Positions 26,938-34,037 of a stretch of DNA of 64,000 nt are shown here, piece after piece; position 1 is the first letter of the stretch; each line of letters opens with the position of its first letter. The translations under genes were made by a program, and so were the position numbers. Under the pieces are notes generated by a model. It saw only the letters and a program-made list of their open reading frames with translations, was not told the DNA's origin and searched no databases. Origin of the DNA: an uncultured Bacteroidia bacterium (lineage in GTDB: Bacteria; Bacteroidota; Bacteroidia; Bacteroidales; F082); contig CADBZW010000017.1 of NCBI GenBank assembly GCA_902799345.1, positions 1 to 64,000 on the forward strand, in the 5' to 3' direction.

Positions 26938-28194
26938 TCAGAAGATCTTCAAGGCTTTTGAGAAATCGATGGCACTCCACTTGTCTTTCACCAATCCGTT
27001 GTCGAGCCAAATCAACCCAGGATTGAAACGCACTATCGTCTTGATTTCCAACTCATCGGCATAATAGACCTCGTTAAGGAAATCGTATGTCTCACTTAAC
27101 TGTTCGACGACTTCGGGCGGGTTGGCGACGGTCCAAATCACAGTGAAATCGTGTTCCTCGGCGGCATCGACGATTTCCCGCATCTTGGCCCATTCTTTTT
27201 CAGTCACCTTGGTCAGGTCGTTCGAGGTGAACATCAAGAGGTTCTCGGTGGCGAGGATGTCCTCCGTGACGTCGTTGCCGTCAACATCCAAGGCACTGAA
27301 GCCAAGGAAATTGCCACCGCCTTCCAGACGTTGGTCGACAAACTCCCACTGCGACATCCACACCGAGTCGTTCCAAGGATAATTGGGCGAGACATACTCT
27401 TGAATCTCGCCTGTGGCTTTATTCCTATAAGTCAGGTAGATCTTGCTCTCCCCTGTCTCTGTGGTCATCTGCTTGCCCACCTTCCAATTCATGAAGTCGA
27501 CGACCGGCAGATGGCGGTAGTTGTAAATCTCGAAGCATAGGAACGCCAAGGCAAATACGGTTGCCAGCAGGAACTGTATCGGCTTCGACAGGTCGTTTTT
27601 CAAACGTTTGTTGCACAAGACCAAAGGCACAAGCACCGCATCGATGACGAGGTTCTTGTAGAAGGTCTGCCAGTTGGTCATCTTGATGGCCGTACCGAAG
27701 CAGCCGCAGTCGGGCACCAGGTCATATAAGGCGTCAAACAAGGTGGTGAAGGTGAAGAACAACATCAACAGCGTGGCGCCCAGCACCGCCAAGCGCGGAT
27801 AGACCTTGATAATCAAACAGATGCCAACGATAAACTCCGCCAAAATCATCAGCATAGCCAGGACTAAAGCCGCATTGTTCAGCCAAGTCATGCCGTACAC
27901 GGCAAGATAATCCAGCATCTTGTATTTCGTCCCCAAAGGATCTACGCCCTTGGTAAAGCTGCTGAAGATGAACAAGGCACCCACCAAGAGGCGGCAGATG
28001 GTCAACGCGGCATCGCTGTATCTTTTGCCAAAGACAAACGATGCCAACAAGTTAAGCAGTAAGACAAGTAAAAACCAAAGATGATAAGCCGGCAGGAAGT
28101 AAATGCCCACCGCACATGCCAAGGCGACCAAAATGCTCACCCAGGGAATAGAGTTATGTTGTTTCTTCATCGTTCTTCTTTTTGCAATGCTCAT
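26938..28194 (-). CDS. DoxX/MauE-like membrane protein with C-terminal thioredoxin-like domain (BT_3928 type)
   Basis: 418 residues; ATG 28194 overlaps the DUF1599 gene stop (ATGA). The N-terminal half (about 15-205) contains about five hydrophobic segments with the DoxX-like core GALFIFSSFTKGVDPLGTKY. The C-terminal half (about 225-418) resembles an extracytoplasmic thioredoxin fold without a CxxC pair (LLMFTSNDLTKV, DFTVIWTVANPP). The DUF1599-then-this-gene order is conserved in Bacteroidales, often near tpiA. It may take part in redox or envelope-protein quality control, but this is inferred. Confidence 0.82.
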   Translation of the reverse strand: MSIAKRRTMKKQHNSIPWVSILVALACAVGIYFLPAYHLWFLLVLLLNLLASFVFGKRYSDAALTICRLLVGALFIFSSFTKGVDPLGTKYKMLDYLAVYGMTWLNNAALVLAMLMILAEFIVGICLIIKVYPRLAVLGATLLMLFFTFTTLFDALYDLVPDCGCFGTAIKMTNWQTFYKNLVIDAVLVPLVLCNKRLKNDLSKPIQFLLATVFALAFLCFEIYNYRHLPVVDFMNWKVGKQMTTETGESKIYLTYRNKATGEIQEYVSPNYPWNDSVWMSQWEFVDQRLEGGGNFLGFSALDVDGNDVTEDILATENLLMFTSNDLTKVTEKEWAKMREIVDAAEEHDFTVIWTVANPPEVVEQLSETYDFLNEVYYADELEIKTIVRFNPGLIWLDNGLVKDKWSAIDFSKALKIF

Positions 28195-28733
28195 TCACTC
28201 ATCAAAATCAGGGCAAACACGGCATAGTTGATCATGTCATAATAGTTGGCGTCGAGACCTTCTGACACCAAGGTTTGTCCGTTATGGTCCTCGATGCTCT
28301 TGGTACGCAACACCTTACTCATTATCAGGTCGGTGATGGAACTGACCCGCATGTCGCGCCAAGCCTCGTCGTAGTCGTGGTTCTTGCGCGTCATCAACTC
28401 GTAAGCCTCGGTGGTGACCTTGTCGTACAAGGCCGTCGCCTCCTCAGCTGTCAGGTCAGGCTGGTCGACCACGCCCAGTTGCAGTTGGATGATGCCCATG
28501 GCCGCATAGTTGACAATGCCGATGAACTCGGGCTCGATGCCTTCGTCCACAAGTTGTTCTGTTGTCGTCTGCAAAGTCCTGATTCTCTTTACCTTGATAA
28601 AAATCTGGTCCGTAATGGACGGCGTGCGCAGGATGCGCCAGGCCGGGCCATAGTCCTTCATCTTATCAACAAACATCTTGCGGCATTGCGCCAAAACGCT
28701 ATGAAATTGGGCTTTTGTGTCTTTCTTTTGCAT
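28191..28733 (-). CDS. DUF1599 protein
   Basis: 180 residues, with two tandem copies of a small helical unit: MKDYGPAWRILRTPSITDQI and KNHDYDEAWRDMRVSSITDL, each followed by KV.R. A DUF1599/nucleotide-modification-type protein. No signal peptide, so cytoplasmic. Exact function unknown. First gene of the minus operon that runs to 24158, starting beside a palindromic promoter shared with folP. Confidence 0.85.
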   Translation of the reverse strand: MQKKDTKAQFHSVLAQCRKMFVDKMKDYGPAWRILRTPSITDQIFIKVKRIRTLQTTTEQLVDEGIEPEFIGIVNYAAMGIIQLQLGVVDQPDLTAEEATALYDKVTTEAYELMTRKNHDYDEAWRDMRVSSITDLIMSKVLRTKSIEDHNGQTLVSEGLDANYYDMINYAVFALILMSE

Positions 28734-28741
28734 GAAAAATG

Positions 28742-28757
28742 TATTTTTGCAAAAATA
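28742..28757. promoter_or_regulatory. Palindromic overlapping divergent promoter between the DUF1599 gene and folP
   Basis: TATTTTTGCAAAAATA is a perfect palindrome made of two abutting -7 boxes, TATTTTTG in each direction. Plus: predicted start near 28756, folP ATG 28770. Minus: predicted start near 28743, DUF1599 ATG 28733. Confidence 0.7.
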
Positions 28758-28769
28758 AAACTTTTTTCA

Positions 28770-29618
28770 ATGCTGCGACTCAATTTAAACAATAAAACCC
28801 TCATTTTCGACCGCCCCGCCGTCATGGGCATCCTTAACGTCACGCCTGACTCTTTTTCCGACGGTGGGCGTTTCAACCAGATGGGCAAAGCCTTGCACCA
28901 TTGCGAACAGATGATTGCCGACGGCGCCGACTTCATCGACATCGGCGGCTGTTCCACAAGGCCCAACAACGCCATTGCCACCGAGAGCGAGGAAATGGAG
29001 CGCATCATCCCCATCTTGAAAGCCATCCGAAAGGCCTTCCCCGACACTCTGATTTCCATCGACACGTTCAGGAAAAATGTCGCTGAAGCCTGCGTCAACG
29101 AAGGCGCCGACCTCATCAACGACATCTCGGGCGGGCTTTTCGACGATGAGATGCTGCCTTACATCGGCAAAAACCACATCCCCTACGTGATGATGCACTG
29201 CATCGGCACGCCCGAGACCATGCACCAATACACACTCGGCGGCGACATCCACCAAATCGTGATGGACTTCTTCGCACTGCAATGCAAGACCTTAGAAGCC
29301 TACGGCGAGCAGCAAATCATCCTCGACCCGGGCATCGGCTTCGGCAAGAGTCTTGAAGCCAACTATCAGTTGCTCAACGACTTGAACCGCTATCGCTACA
29401 ACGGCCTGCCCATCCTCATCGGCATCTCAAGGAAGTCATTAATCAACAAGGTATTGAACACCACGCCCGACACCGCCGAGAACGGGACGACCGTGCTGAA
29501 CACCATCGCCCTGCTCAACGGGGCCGACATCTTGCGTGTCCACGACGTGAAAAATGCACGCGAAGCCATCGAATTGGTAGGGACTTTTTGTAATTTTGCA
29601 GCAAATTTGAAACCATGA
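28770..29618 (+). CDS. folP: Dihydropteroate synthase
   Basis: 282 residues from ATG 28770; earlier in-frame starts lie inside the divergent gene and are rejected. It condenses p-aminobenzoate with dihydropterin pyrophosphate in folate synthesis. Signature MGILNVTPDSFSDGG, DIGGCSTRPN, LINDISGG, ILDPGIGFGKS and IGISRKS are intact. The first 15 residues form a short hairpin-like extension. The stop overlaps the cdaA start (ATGA). Confidence 0.97.
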   Translation: MLRLNLNNKTLIFDRPAVMGILNVTPDSFSDGGRFNQMGKALHHCEQMIADGADFIDIGGCSTRPNNAIATESEEMERIIPILKAIRKAFPDTLISIDTFRKNVAEACVNEGADLINDISGGLFDDEMLPYIGKNHIPYVMMHCIGTPETMHQYTLGGDIHQIVMDFFALQCKTLEAYGEQQIILDPGIGFGKSLEANYQLLNDLNRYRYNGLPILIGISRKSLINKVLNTTPDTAENGTTVLNTIALLNGADILRVHDVKNAREAIELVGTFCNFAANLKP

Positions 29619-30388
29619 TCGACCTGTTCATACAAATCCGTGTCTTCGACATCATCGACATCATCCTGGTAGCGGCCTTGTTCTTCGGGCTGTACCGCCT
29701 GCTGAAAGGCACCTCCGCCATGAGCATCTTCATAGGCATCGTAGCCATCTTCCTCATCTGGCAGCTGGTCAAGTTCTTGCAAATGGAAATGCTAACCGCC
29801 ATCCTTGGTGCTTTCGTCAGCGTGGGCTTCATCGCGCTCATCATCATCTTCCAACCAGAGATCAGACGATTCCTGTTTACCATCGGAGCCCAAGCCCAGG
29901 AAGGCAAGCTGTCACGAAAATTCAAGTTCCTGAAAGTCAGGAGCAACGTGGATTTGGACATTGACGCACTCGTCAAGGCCTGCACCAACATGTCGGACAT
30001 CAAACAAGGCGCCCTCATCTTGTTGACGCGCAAAAACGACTTGGACGACATCATCGCGACCGGTGTGGTGGTCAACGCGGACATCAGCAACCCGTTGATT
30101 GAGAACATCTTTTTCAAGAACAGTCCTTTGCACGACGGTGCCATGGTCATCCGCCACAACCGCATCACCGCAGCCCGCTGCATCCTTCCCGTGACGCAAA
30201 AGACCAACATTCCAGGCCATTACGGATTGCGTCACCGCGCCGCCATCGGCGTGACCGAGGTCAACGACTGCATCGCCGTCGTCGTCTCGGAGGAGACCGG
30301 CACCATCAGCATGGTGACGGGAGGCGAAATCCAAACCGTACAACGGGAACAACTAAAGGAAATGATTGAGAAGGAGTTGAGAGTTTAG
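29615..30388 (+). CDS. cdaA: Diadenylate cyclase CdaA (DisA_N domain)
   Basis: 257 residues. Makes cyclic di-AMP from two ATP. Three TM segments in the first about 90 residues (IIDIILVAALFFGLYRLL, IFIGIVAIFLIWQLV, FVSVGFIALIIIF), then the DAC domain with the catalytic DGA in SPLHDGAMVI and the RHRAAIG motif. Overlaps folP by four bases; folP-cdaA is the common arrangement in Bacteroidota, and the linkage of folate and c-di-AMP genes is conserved but unexplained. Known homologues regulate K+ and wall homeostasis. Confidence 0.95.
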   Translation: MIDLFIQIRVFDIIDIILVAALFFGLYRLLKGTSAMSIFIGIVAIFLIWQLVKFLQMEMLTAILGAFVSVGFIALIIIFQPEIRRFLFTIGAQAQEGKLSRKFKFLKVRSNVDLDIDALVKACTNMSDIKQGALILLTRKNDLDDIIATGVVVNADISNPLIENIFFKNSPLHDGAMVIRHNRITAARCILPVTQKTNIPGHYGLRHRAAIGVTEVNDCIAVVVSEETGTISMVTGGEIQTVQREQLKEMIEKELRV

Positions 30389-30389
30389 A

Positions 30390-30414
30390 GTTGAAGTGTT
30401 GTTTAACACTCAAC
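30390..30414. terminator. Hairpin between convergent cdaA and the lipoprotein gene
   Basis: GTTGA(A)GTGTT (30390-30400) pairs with AACACTCAAC (30405-30414) around a GTTT loop. No strong T-run follows, so terminator function is only likely. The left arm joins a CTCAACTCTAAACTC-type repeat that also occurs at 61320-61392. Confidence 0.5.
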
Positions 30415-30420
30415 ACTAAA

Positions 30421-31194
30421 CTATTCTATTTCAATGAAACGATCCTCGTCCTCCGCATAACGGAGTTTTTGTTTATACGGGTCGTAACGCAGCAGCAGCT
30501 GATAGTTGTAATTCCTCTTCTTCAATTCAGCACCCACATAGCTATTCATCATGTAGTCGTAGGTGTAGCCCGCATAGAGCTTGCCCAGATACACGGCATA
30601 GTTGTAAACATCCTTGAGTTCAAGGGTGTCGATGGAATACTTATAGTCAATCTTGTTCTCCCAGAAGGAATAGTCCGTCTTCGAGTCGAAACCATCCATG
30701 AGGTTGTGCTCGCAAAACAGCACTGGCCTCCAATCGCCGTCGTTGACCTCAAACCATGAAGCCACATTGACCGTATTCAAGGGGTGCTTATAGCTGTATT
30801 CGTCAGTGTCACTGAAGAGATAGTCCTCGTACTCCGTGATGCGCCCAGAGACCTCCACTCGCGAAAGCACCACCATCCAATGCACGGAATCCACCTGCAC
30901 TTGGTCAGGGTCTTCGGGCACGTACACTTCAAGGCCATAATCACCCAATGCCTTGGCATAAGCGTTATACATGACATCGAGAAACAGGTCCTGATTGAAG
31001 CCGTTCAACACCTGGGTTTGCTGGCCGAGCTGGGTATTGTATTCCACCTTCACGTCAGCGCTTTCCGGGAAATAGACCGCCACCTGTGTGTTGGCCTTTT
31101 CCGCCACGAAGGTTTTTGCCAATTTCAGTTCCGTTTGGCAGCTCGAAAGCATCAACGCACAGAATAATCCTATGAGAAATAGACACTTTTTCAT
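30421..31194 (-). CDS. Lipoprotein of unknown function
   Basis: 257 residues. Lipobox LMLSSC (Cys19) after a hydrophobic stretch, so lipid-anchored in the periplasm or outer membrane. The mature part has alternating short beta and charged segments, with several Tyr-rich strands (YKYSIDTLELKDVYNYAVYLGKLYAGYTYDYMMN). Not recognised. Its start overlaps the parC stop by four bases, so the two genes share an mRNA although nothing links their functions. Confidence 0.8.
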   Translation of the reverse strand: MKKCLFLIGLFCALMLSSCQTELKLAKTFVAEKANTQVAVYFPESADVKVEYNTQLGQQTQVLNGFNQDLFLDVMYNAYAKALGDYGLEVYVPEDPDQVQVDSVHWMVVLSRVEVSGRITEYEDYLFSDTDEYSYKHPLNTVNVASWFEVNDGDWRPVLFCEHNLMDGFDSKTDYSFWENKIDYKYSIDTLELKDVYNYAVYLGKLYAGYTYDYMMNSYVGAELKKRNYNYQLLLRYDPYKQKLRYAEDEDRFIEIE

Positions 31195-33977
31195 TCCAAT
31201 TCACTTCCAAATAAATCCATCTGCACGCCGTCACCTTGAGGTTTCACGACCTCCATCGGGACATCGGCAGGATTGACCACCACTTTTACTTCTTTTTCGG
31301 GTTCGCCAGCAGTATCCTGCTCTTCAACTCCTTCGGCAGGCTCACCAGCCTCAGAATCAGCAGGCTCATCTTCACTCGGCTCGGGTTGGAAAGGCTCCAA
31401 GAACTGCCAGCTGTCGATCTCTCTCGTCGAGAGGCGTTTGCCTTTGGCCTTGTAGCTCTTGATGCCGATGAACTCTTCCACGTTGACCTCGTCGTCGGGG
31501 AAGCTGTTGCCAGCATCGCTGACCTTGTAGCTCAACAGCAGGCGAGGCAACACGTCGGTACTCATTCCCAGATACTTTGCCTCGGGATGCTCGCCGATGA
31601 AGGAGGTGCGGGTATTCAACTTGGTCTCAGCCTCGATGCAGAAACGCTTTAGATAGTGTTTCTGCGTCTCGCCTTCGATATAAACCACGGAGAAAATCTC
31701 ATCCGGGTCGAACTTGCGAATCTCCACCATGTCGTCGTCGAAGTGCGTGTTGAGGTCGAAGCCCGAAATCTTGAACTCGCCGTTGCTGAAGATTTGCAGG
31801 ATCTTGTCCTCACCTTCGAAAGCGCCAAGGTATTGTCCGCGCTTGTCGGCGTTGAGGCGGCGCACCGTGTCGTCAAACCAGATGTCGCGAGCGTTGAGCG
31901 TAGAGACGCCTTCCCCACCCTTCTTCACTTCCTTGACCTCGTATTTCGTGAGCAGGTTGCCTCTGGCATCGCGGCCCTTCACGGCCAACTCAGCGAAGTC
32001 GTAGTCGACGGTTTTCTGCTTCTTGTTGAACAGCACCAGGGTCACCTTGATAATCTCGGCCTCGCCATTGGGATTCGGAGAGAAATAACGCACCTTCGAA
32101 CCGGGTTTGCCTTGCGTGAGGTCGTATTCCTTGTCGCGGGTGATGCCTTTCACGGCGAAGCGTTTCACATAATGCGGCGCGCCGTTCTTGCCATCACGAT
32201 AGACGACATTGTAGGTCGTGCGGTCATCGTTCTTGTGGAACACATGCACATGGATGATCTTCTGGCCCACAAAGAGTTTAGGCTGAAGCTTGGTAACCAT
32301 GTACTTACCGTCTTCATGGAACACGATGATGTCGTCCATGTCGGAGCAATCGCACACATACTCGTAGGCTTCCTTGTTCTTCTCGCGTTTCAGGCCCTCG
32401 CCCGTGCAGACGAAGCCTTCGTCCTTGTTGACGTAAAGCTTCTCGTTGTTGGCAGCCACTGCCACGGCGGAGATATTGTCGAAGTTGCGGATCTCGGTCT
32501 TGCGCTCGCGGCCTTCGCCATATTTTTCTTTGATGTGCAGGAAATAGTCGATGGTATAGTCCACGATATGGTCGAGGTTGTAGCGTGCCTCTTCCATGCG
32601 TTGTTCAAGGTCAGCCAACTGTTCGTCGGCCTTCTTGATATCGAATCGTGAGATCTTACGGACGGGCTTCTCACAGAGTTTCTCCACGTCTTCACGTGTC
32701 ACGTCACGTTTCAGCAGCTTGCGGTACTTGTCGAAGCGGCGCTCGATACCCGTATAAAGGGCGTCCCAATCGGGATATTCCTTGCTTTCCAATTCCTTGT
32801 AGATGCCTTTCTCGAAGAAAATCTTCTCCAGCGACACCCAATGCCAGCTGTTCTCCAACTCATCAATCAATATGCGGAGTTCGAGGCTTAGAAGCTCCAT
32901 CGTGCGGTCGGTGCTGAGTTTCAGTATCTCGCTTACACCCATGAAGGCCGGATGCTGGTTGACGATGACGCAGGCATTGGGCGAAATCGACACCTCACAA
33001 TCAGTGAAAGCATAGAGCGCGTCGATAGTCTGGTCGGGCGAGACTCCAGGATTCAGGTAAATCACGATTTCGCATTGCTCGGCGGTATTGTCGTCGATTT
33101 TCTTGATCTTGATCTTGCCTTTGTCGTTGCACTTCACGATGCTGTCGATGACGCCGCCCGTGGTGGTTCCGTATGGTATCTCGCTAATAATCAGAGTTTT
33201 CTTATCCTGCTGGCTGATACGTGCGCGGATGCGCACCTTGCCGCCACGCAGGCCATCGTTGTAGTTGGTCACGTCCATCAGGCCGCCTGTCGGGAAGTCA
33301 GGATATAGTGTGAAAGGCTCATCGCGCAGATAGGCGATGGAGGCGTCAATCAACTCGTTGAAGTTATGTGGCAAGAACTTGGATGCCAGACCCACGGCGA
33401 TGCCTTCCGTGCCTTGCGCCAGCAGCAGCGGGAACTTCACCGGCAGCGACACAGGCTCGGCGTTACGGTTGTCGTAGGAACGCGTCCAGTCGGTGGTCTT
33501 GTGGTTGAAGACGACCTCTTTGGCGAATTTGGAGAGGCGTGCCTCGATGTAACGCGGGGCAGCCGCATCGTCGCCCGTGAGGATGTTACCGAAATTACCT
33601 TGGGTATCGATGAGCAGGTCTTTCTGTGCCAGCTGCACGAGGGCGTCACCGATGGAGGCATCGCCGTGCGGGTGATATTTCATCGTGTTACCCACGATGT
33701 TGGCCACCTTGTTGAAACGACCGTCGTCGAGTTCGTCCATCGAATGCAGGATGCGGCGCTGCACCGGCTTCAGGCCGTCCTCGATAGCCGGCACGGCGCG
33801 TTCGAGGATGACGTAGGAGGCATAGTCGAGAAACCAGTTCTCGAACATGCCTTTCAGCGGAATGACATGATGCTCATCTTCTTGCTCTTGGGCCTGGGCA
33901 TCCTCGACGCCTTCCATAGTTTCGTCAATGGGCTGCTCGTCCAAGGGTTCGTTTTCGTTCTTTTCTTCGGTATCCAT
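31191..33977 (-). CDS. parC: DNA topoisomerase IV (gyrase-type) subunit A
   Basis: 928 residues from ATG 33977; an upstream extension crosses the promoter. It cleaves and religates DNA, paired with an ATPase subunit not in this window. The catalytic tyrosine is Tyr143 in APRYIEARLSKF. GYRA/PARC core segments (DYASYVILERAVPAIEDGLK, KYHPHGDASIGDALV) precede the coiled-coil region (about 380-480) and C-terminal part (about 480-850). Residues 1-40 and the last about 50 are acidic low-complexity (EKNENEPLDEQ, PSEDEPADSEAGEPAEGVE). The choice of topo IV rather than gyrase rests on the Bacteroidota-type divergent C-terminal region and is moderately sure. Shares an operon with the lipoprotein. Confidence 0.9.
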   Translation of the reverse strand: MDTEEKNENEPLDEQPIDETMEGVEDAQAQEQEDEHHVIPLKGMFENWFLDYASYVILERAVPAIEDGLKPVQRRILHSMDELDDGRFNKVANIVGNTMKYHPHGDASIGDALVQLAQKDLLIDTQGNFGNILTGDDAAAPRYIEARLSKFAKEVVFNHKTTDWTRSYDNRNAEPVSLPVKFPLLLAQGTEGIAVGLASKFLPHNFNELIDASIAYLRDEPFTLYPDFPTGGLMDVTNYNDGLRGGKVRIRARISQQDKKTLIISEIPYGTTTGGVIDSIVKCNDKGKIKIKKIDDNTAEQCEIVIYLNPGVSPDQTIDALYAFTDCEVSISPNACVIVNQHPAFMGVSEILKLSTDRTMELLSLELRILIDELENSWHWVSLEKIFFEKGIYKELESKEYPDWDALYTGIERRFDKYRKLLKRDVTREDVEKLCEKPVRKISRFDIKKADEQLADLEQRMEEARYNLDHIVDYTIDYFLHIKEKYGEGRERKTEIRNFDNISAVAVAANNEKLYVNKDEGFVCTGEGLKREKNKEAYEYVCDCSDMDDIIVFHEDGKYMVTKLQPKLFVGQKIIHVHVFHKNDDRTTYNVVYRDGKNGAPHYVKRFAVKGITRDKEYDLTQGKPGSKVRYFSPNPNGEAEIIKVTLVLFNKKQKTVDYDFAELAVKGRDARGNLLTKYEVKEVKKGGEGVSTLNARDIWFDDTVRRLNADKRGQYLGAFEGEDKILQIFSNGEFKISGFDLNTHFDDDMVEIRKFDPDEIFSVVYIEGETQKHYLKRFCIEAETKLNTRTSFIGEHPEAKYLGMSTDVLPRLLLSYKVSDAGNSFPDDEVNVEEFIGIKSYKAKGKRLSTREIDSWQFLEPFQPEPSEDEPADSEAGEPAEGVEEQDTAGEPEKEVKVVVNPADVPMEVVKPQGDGVQMDLFGSELE

Positions 33978-33997
33978 TGTTCGTTTTCTACTGCTTG

Positions 33998-34005
33998 CAA
34001 AAATA
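33998..34005 (-). promoter_or_regulatory. Bacteroidota -7 element for parC
   Basis: TATTTTTG on the minus strand, 21 bases before ATG 33977. Confidence 0.65.
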
Positions 34006-34037
34006 GGAAAAAAACGGCAGCTACAAATTGCCATCCA

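Noticed and set aside
28275-28769. N-terminal extension of dihydropteroate synthase through the divergent gene
   Set aside because: It would read antisense through the DUF1599 gene and across the palindromic promoter; ATG 28770 gives a normal-sized enzyme.
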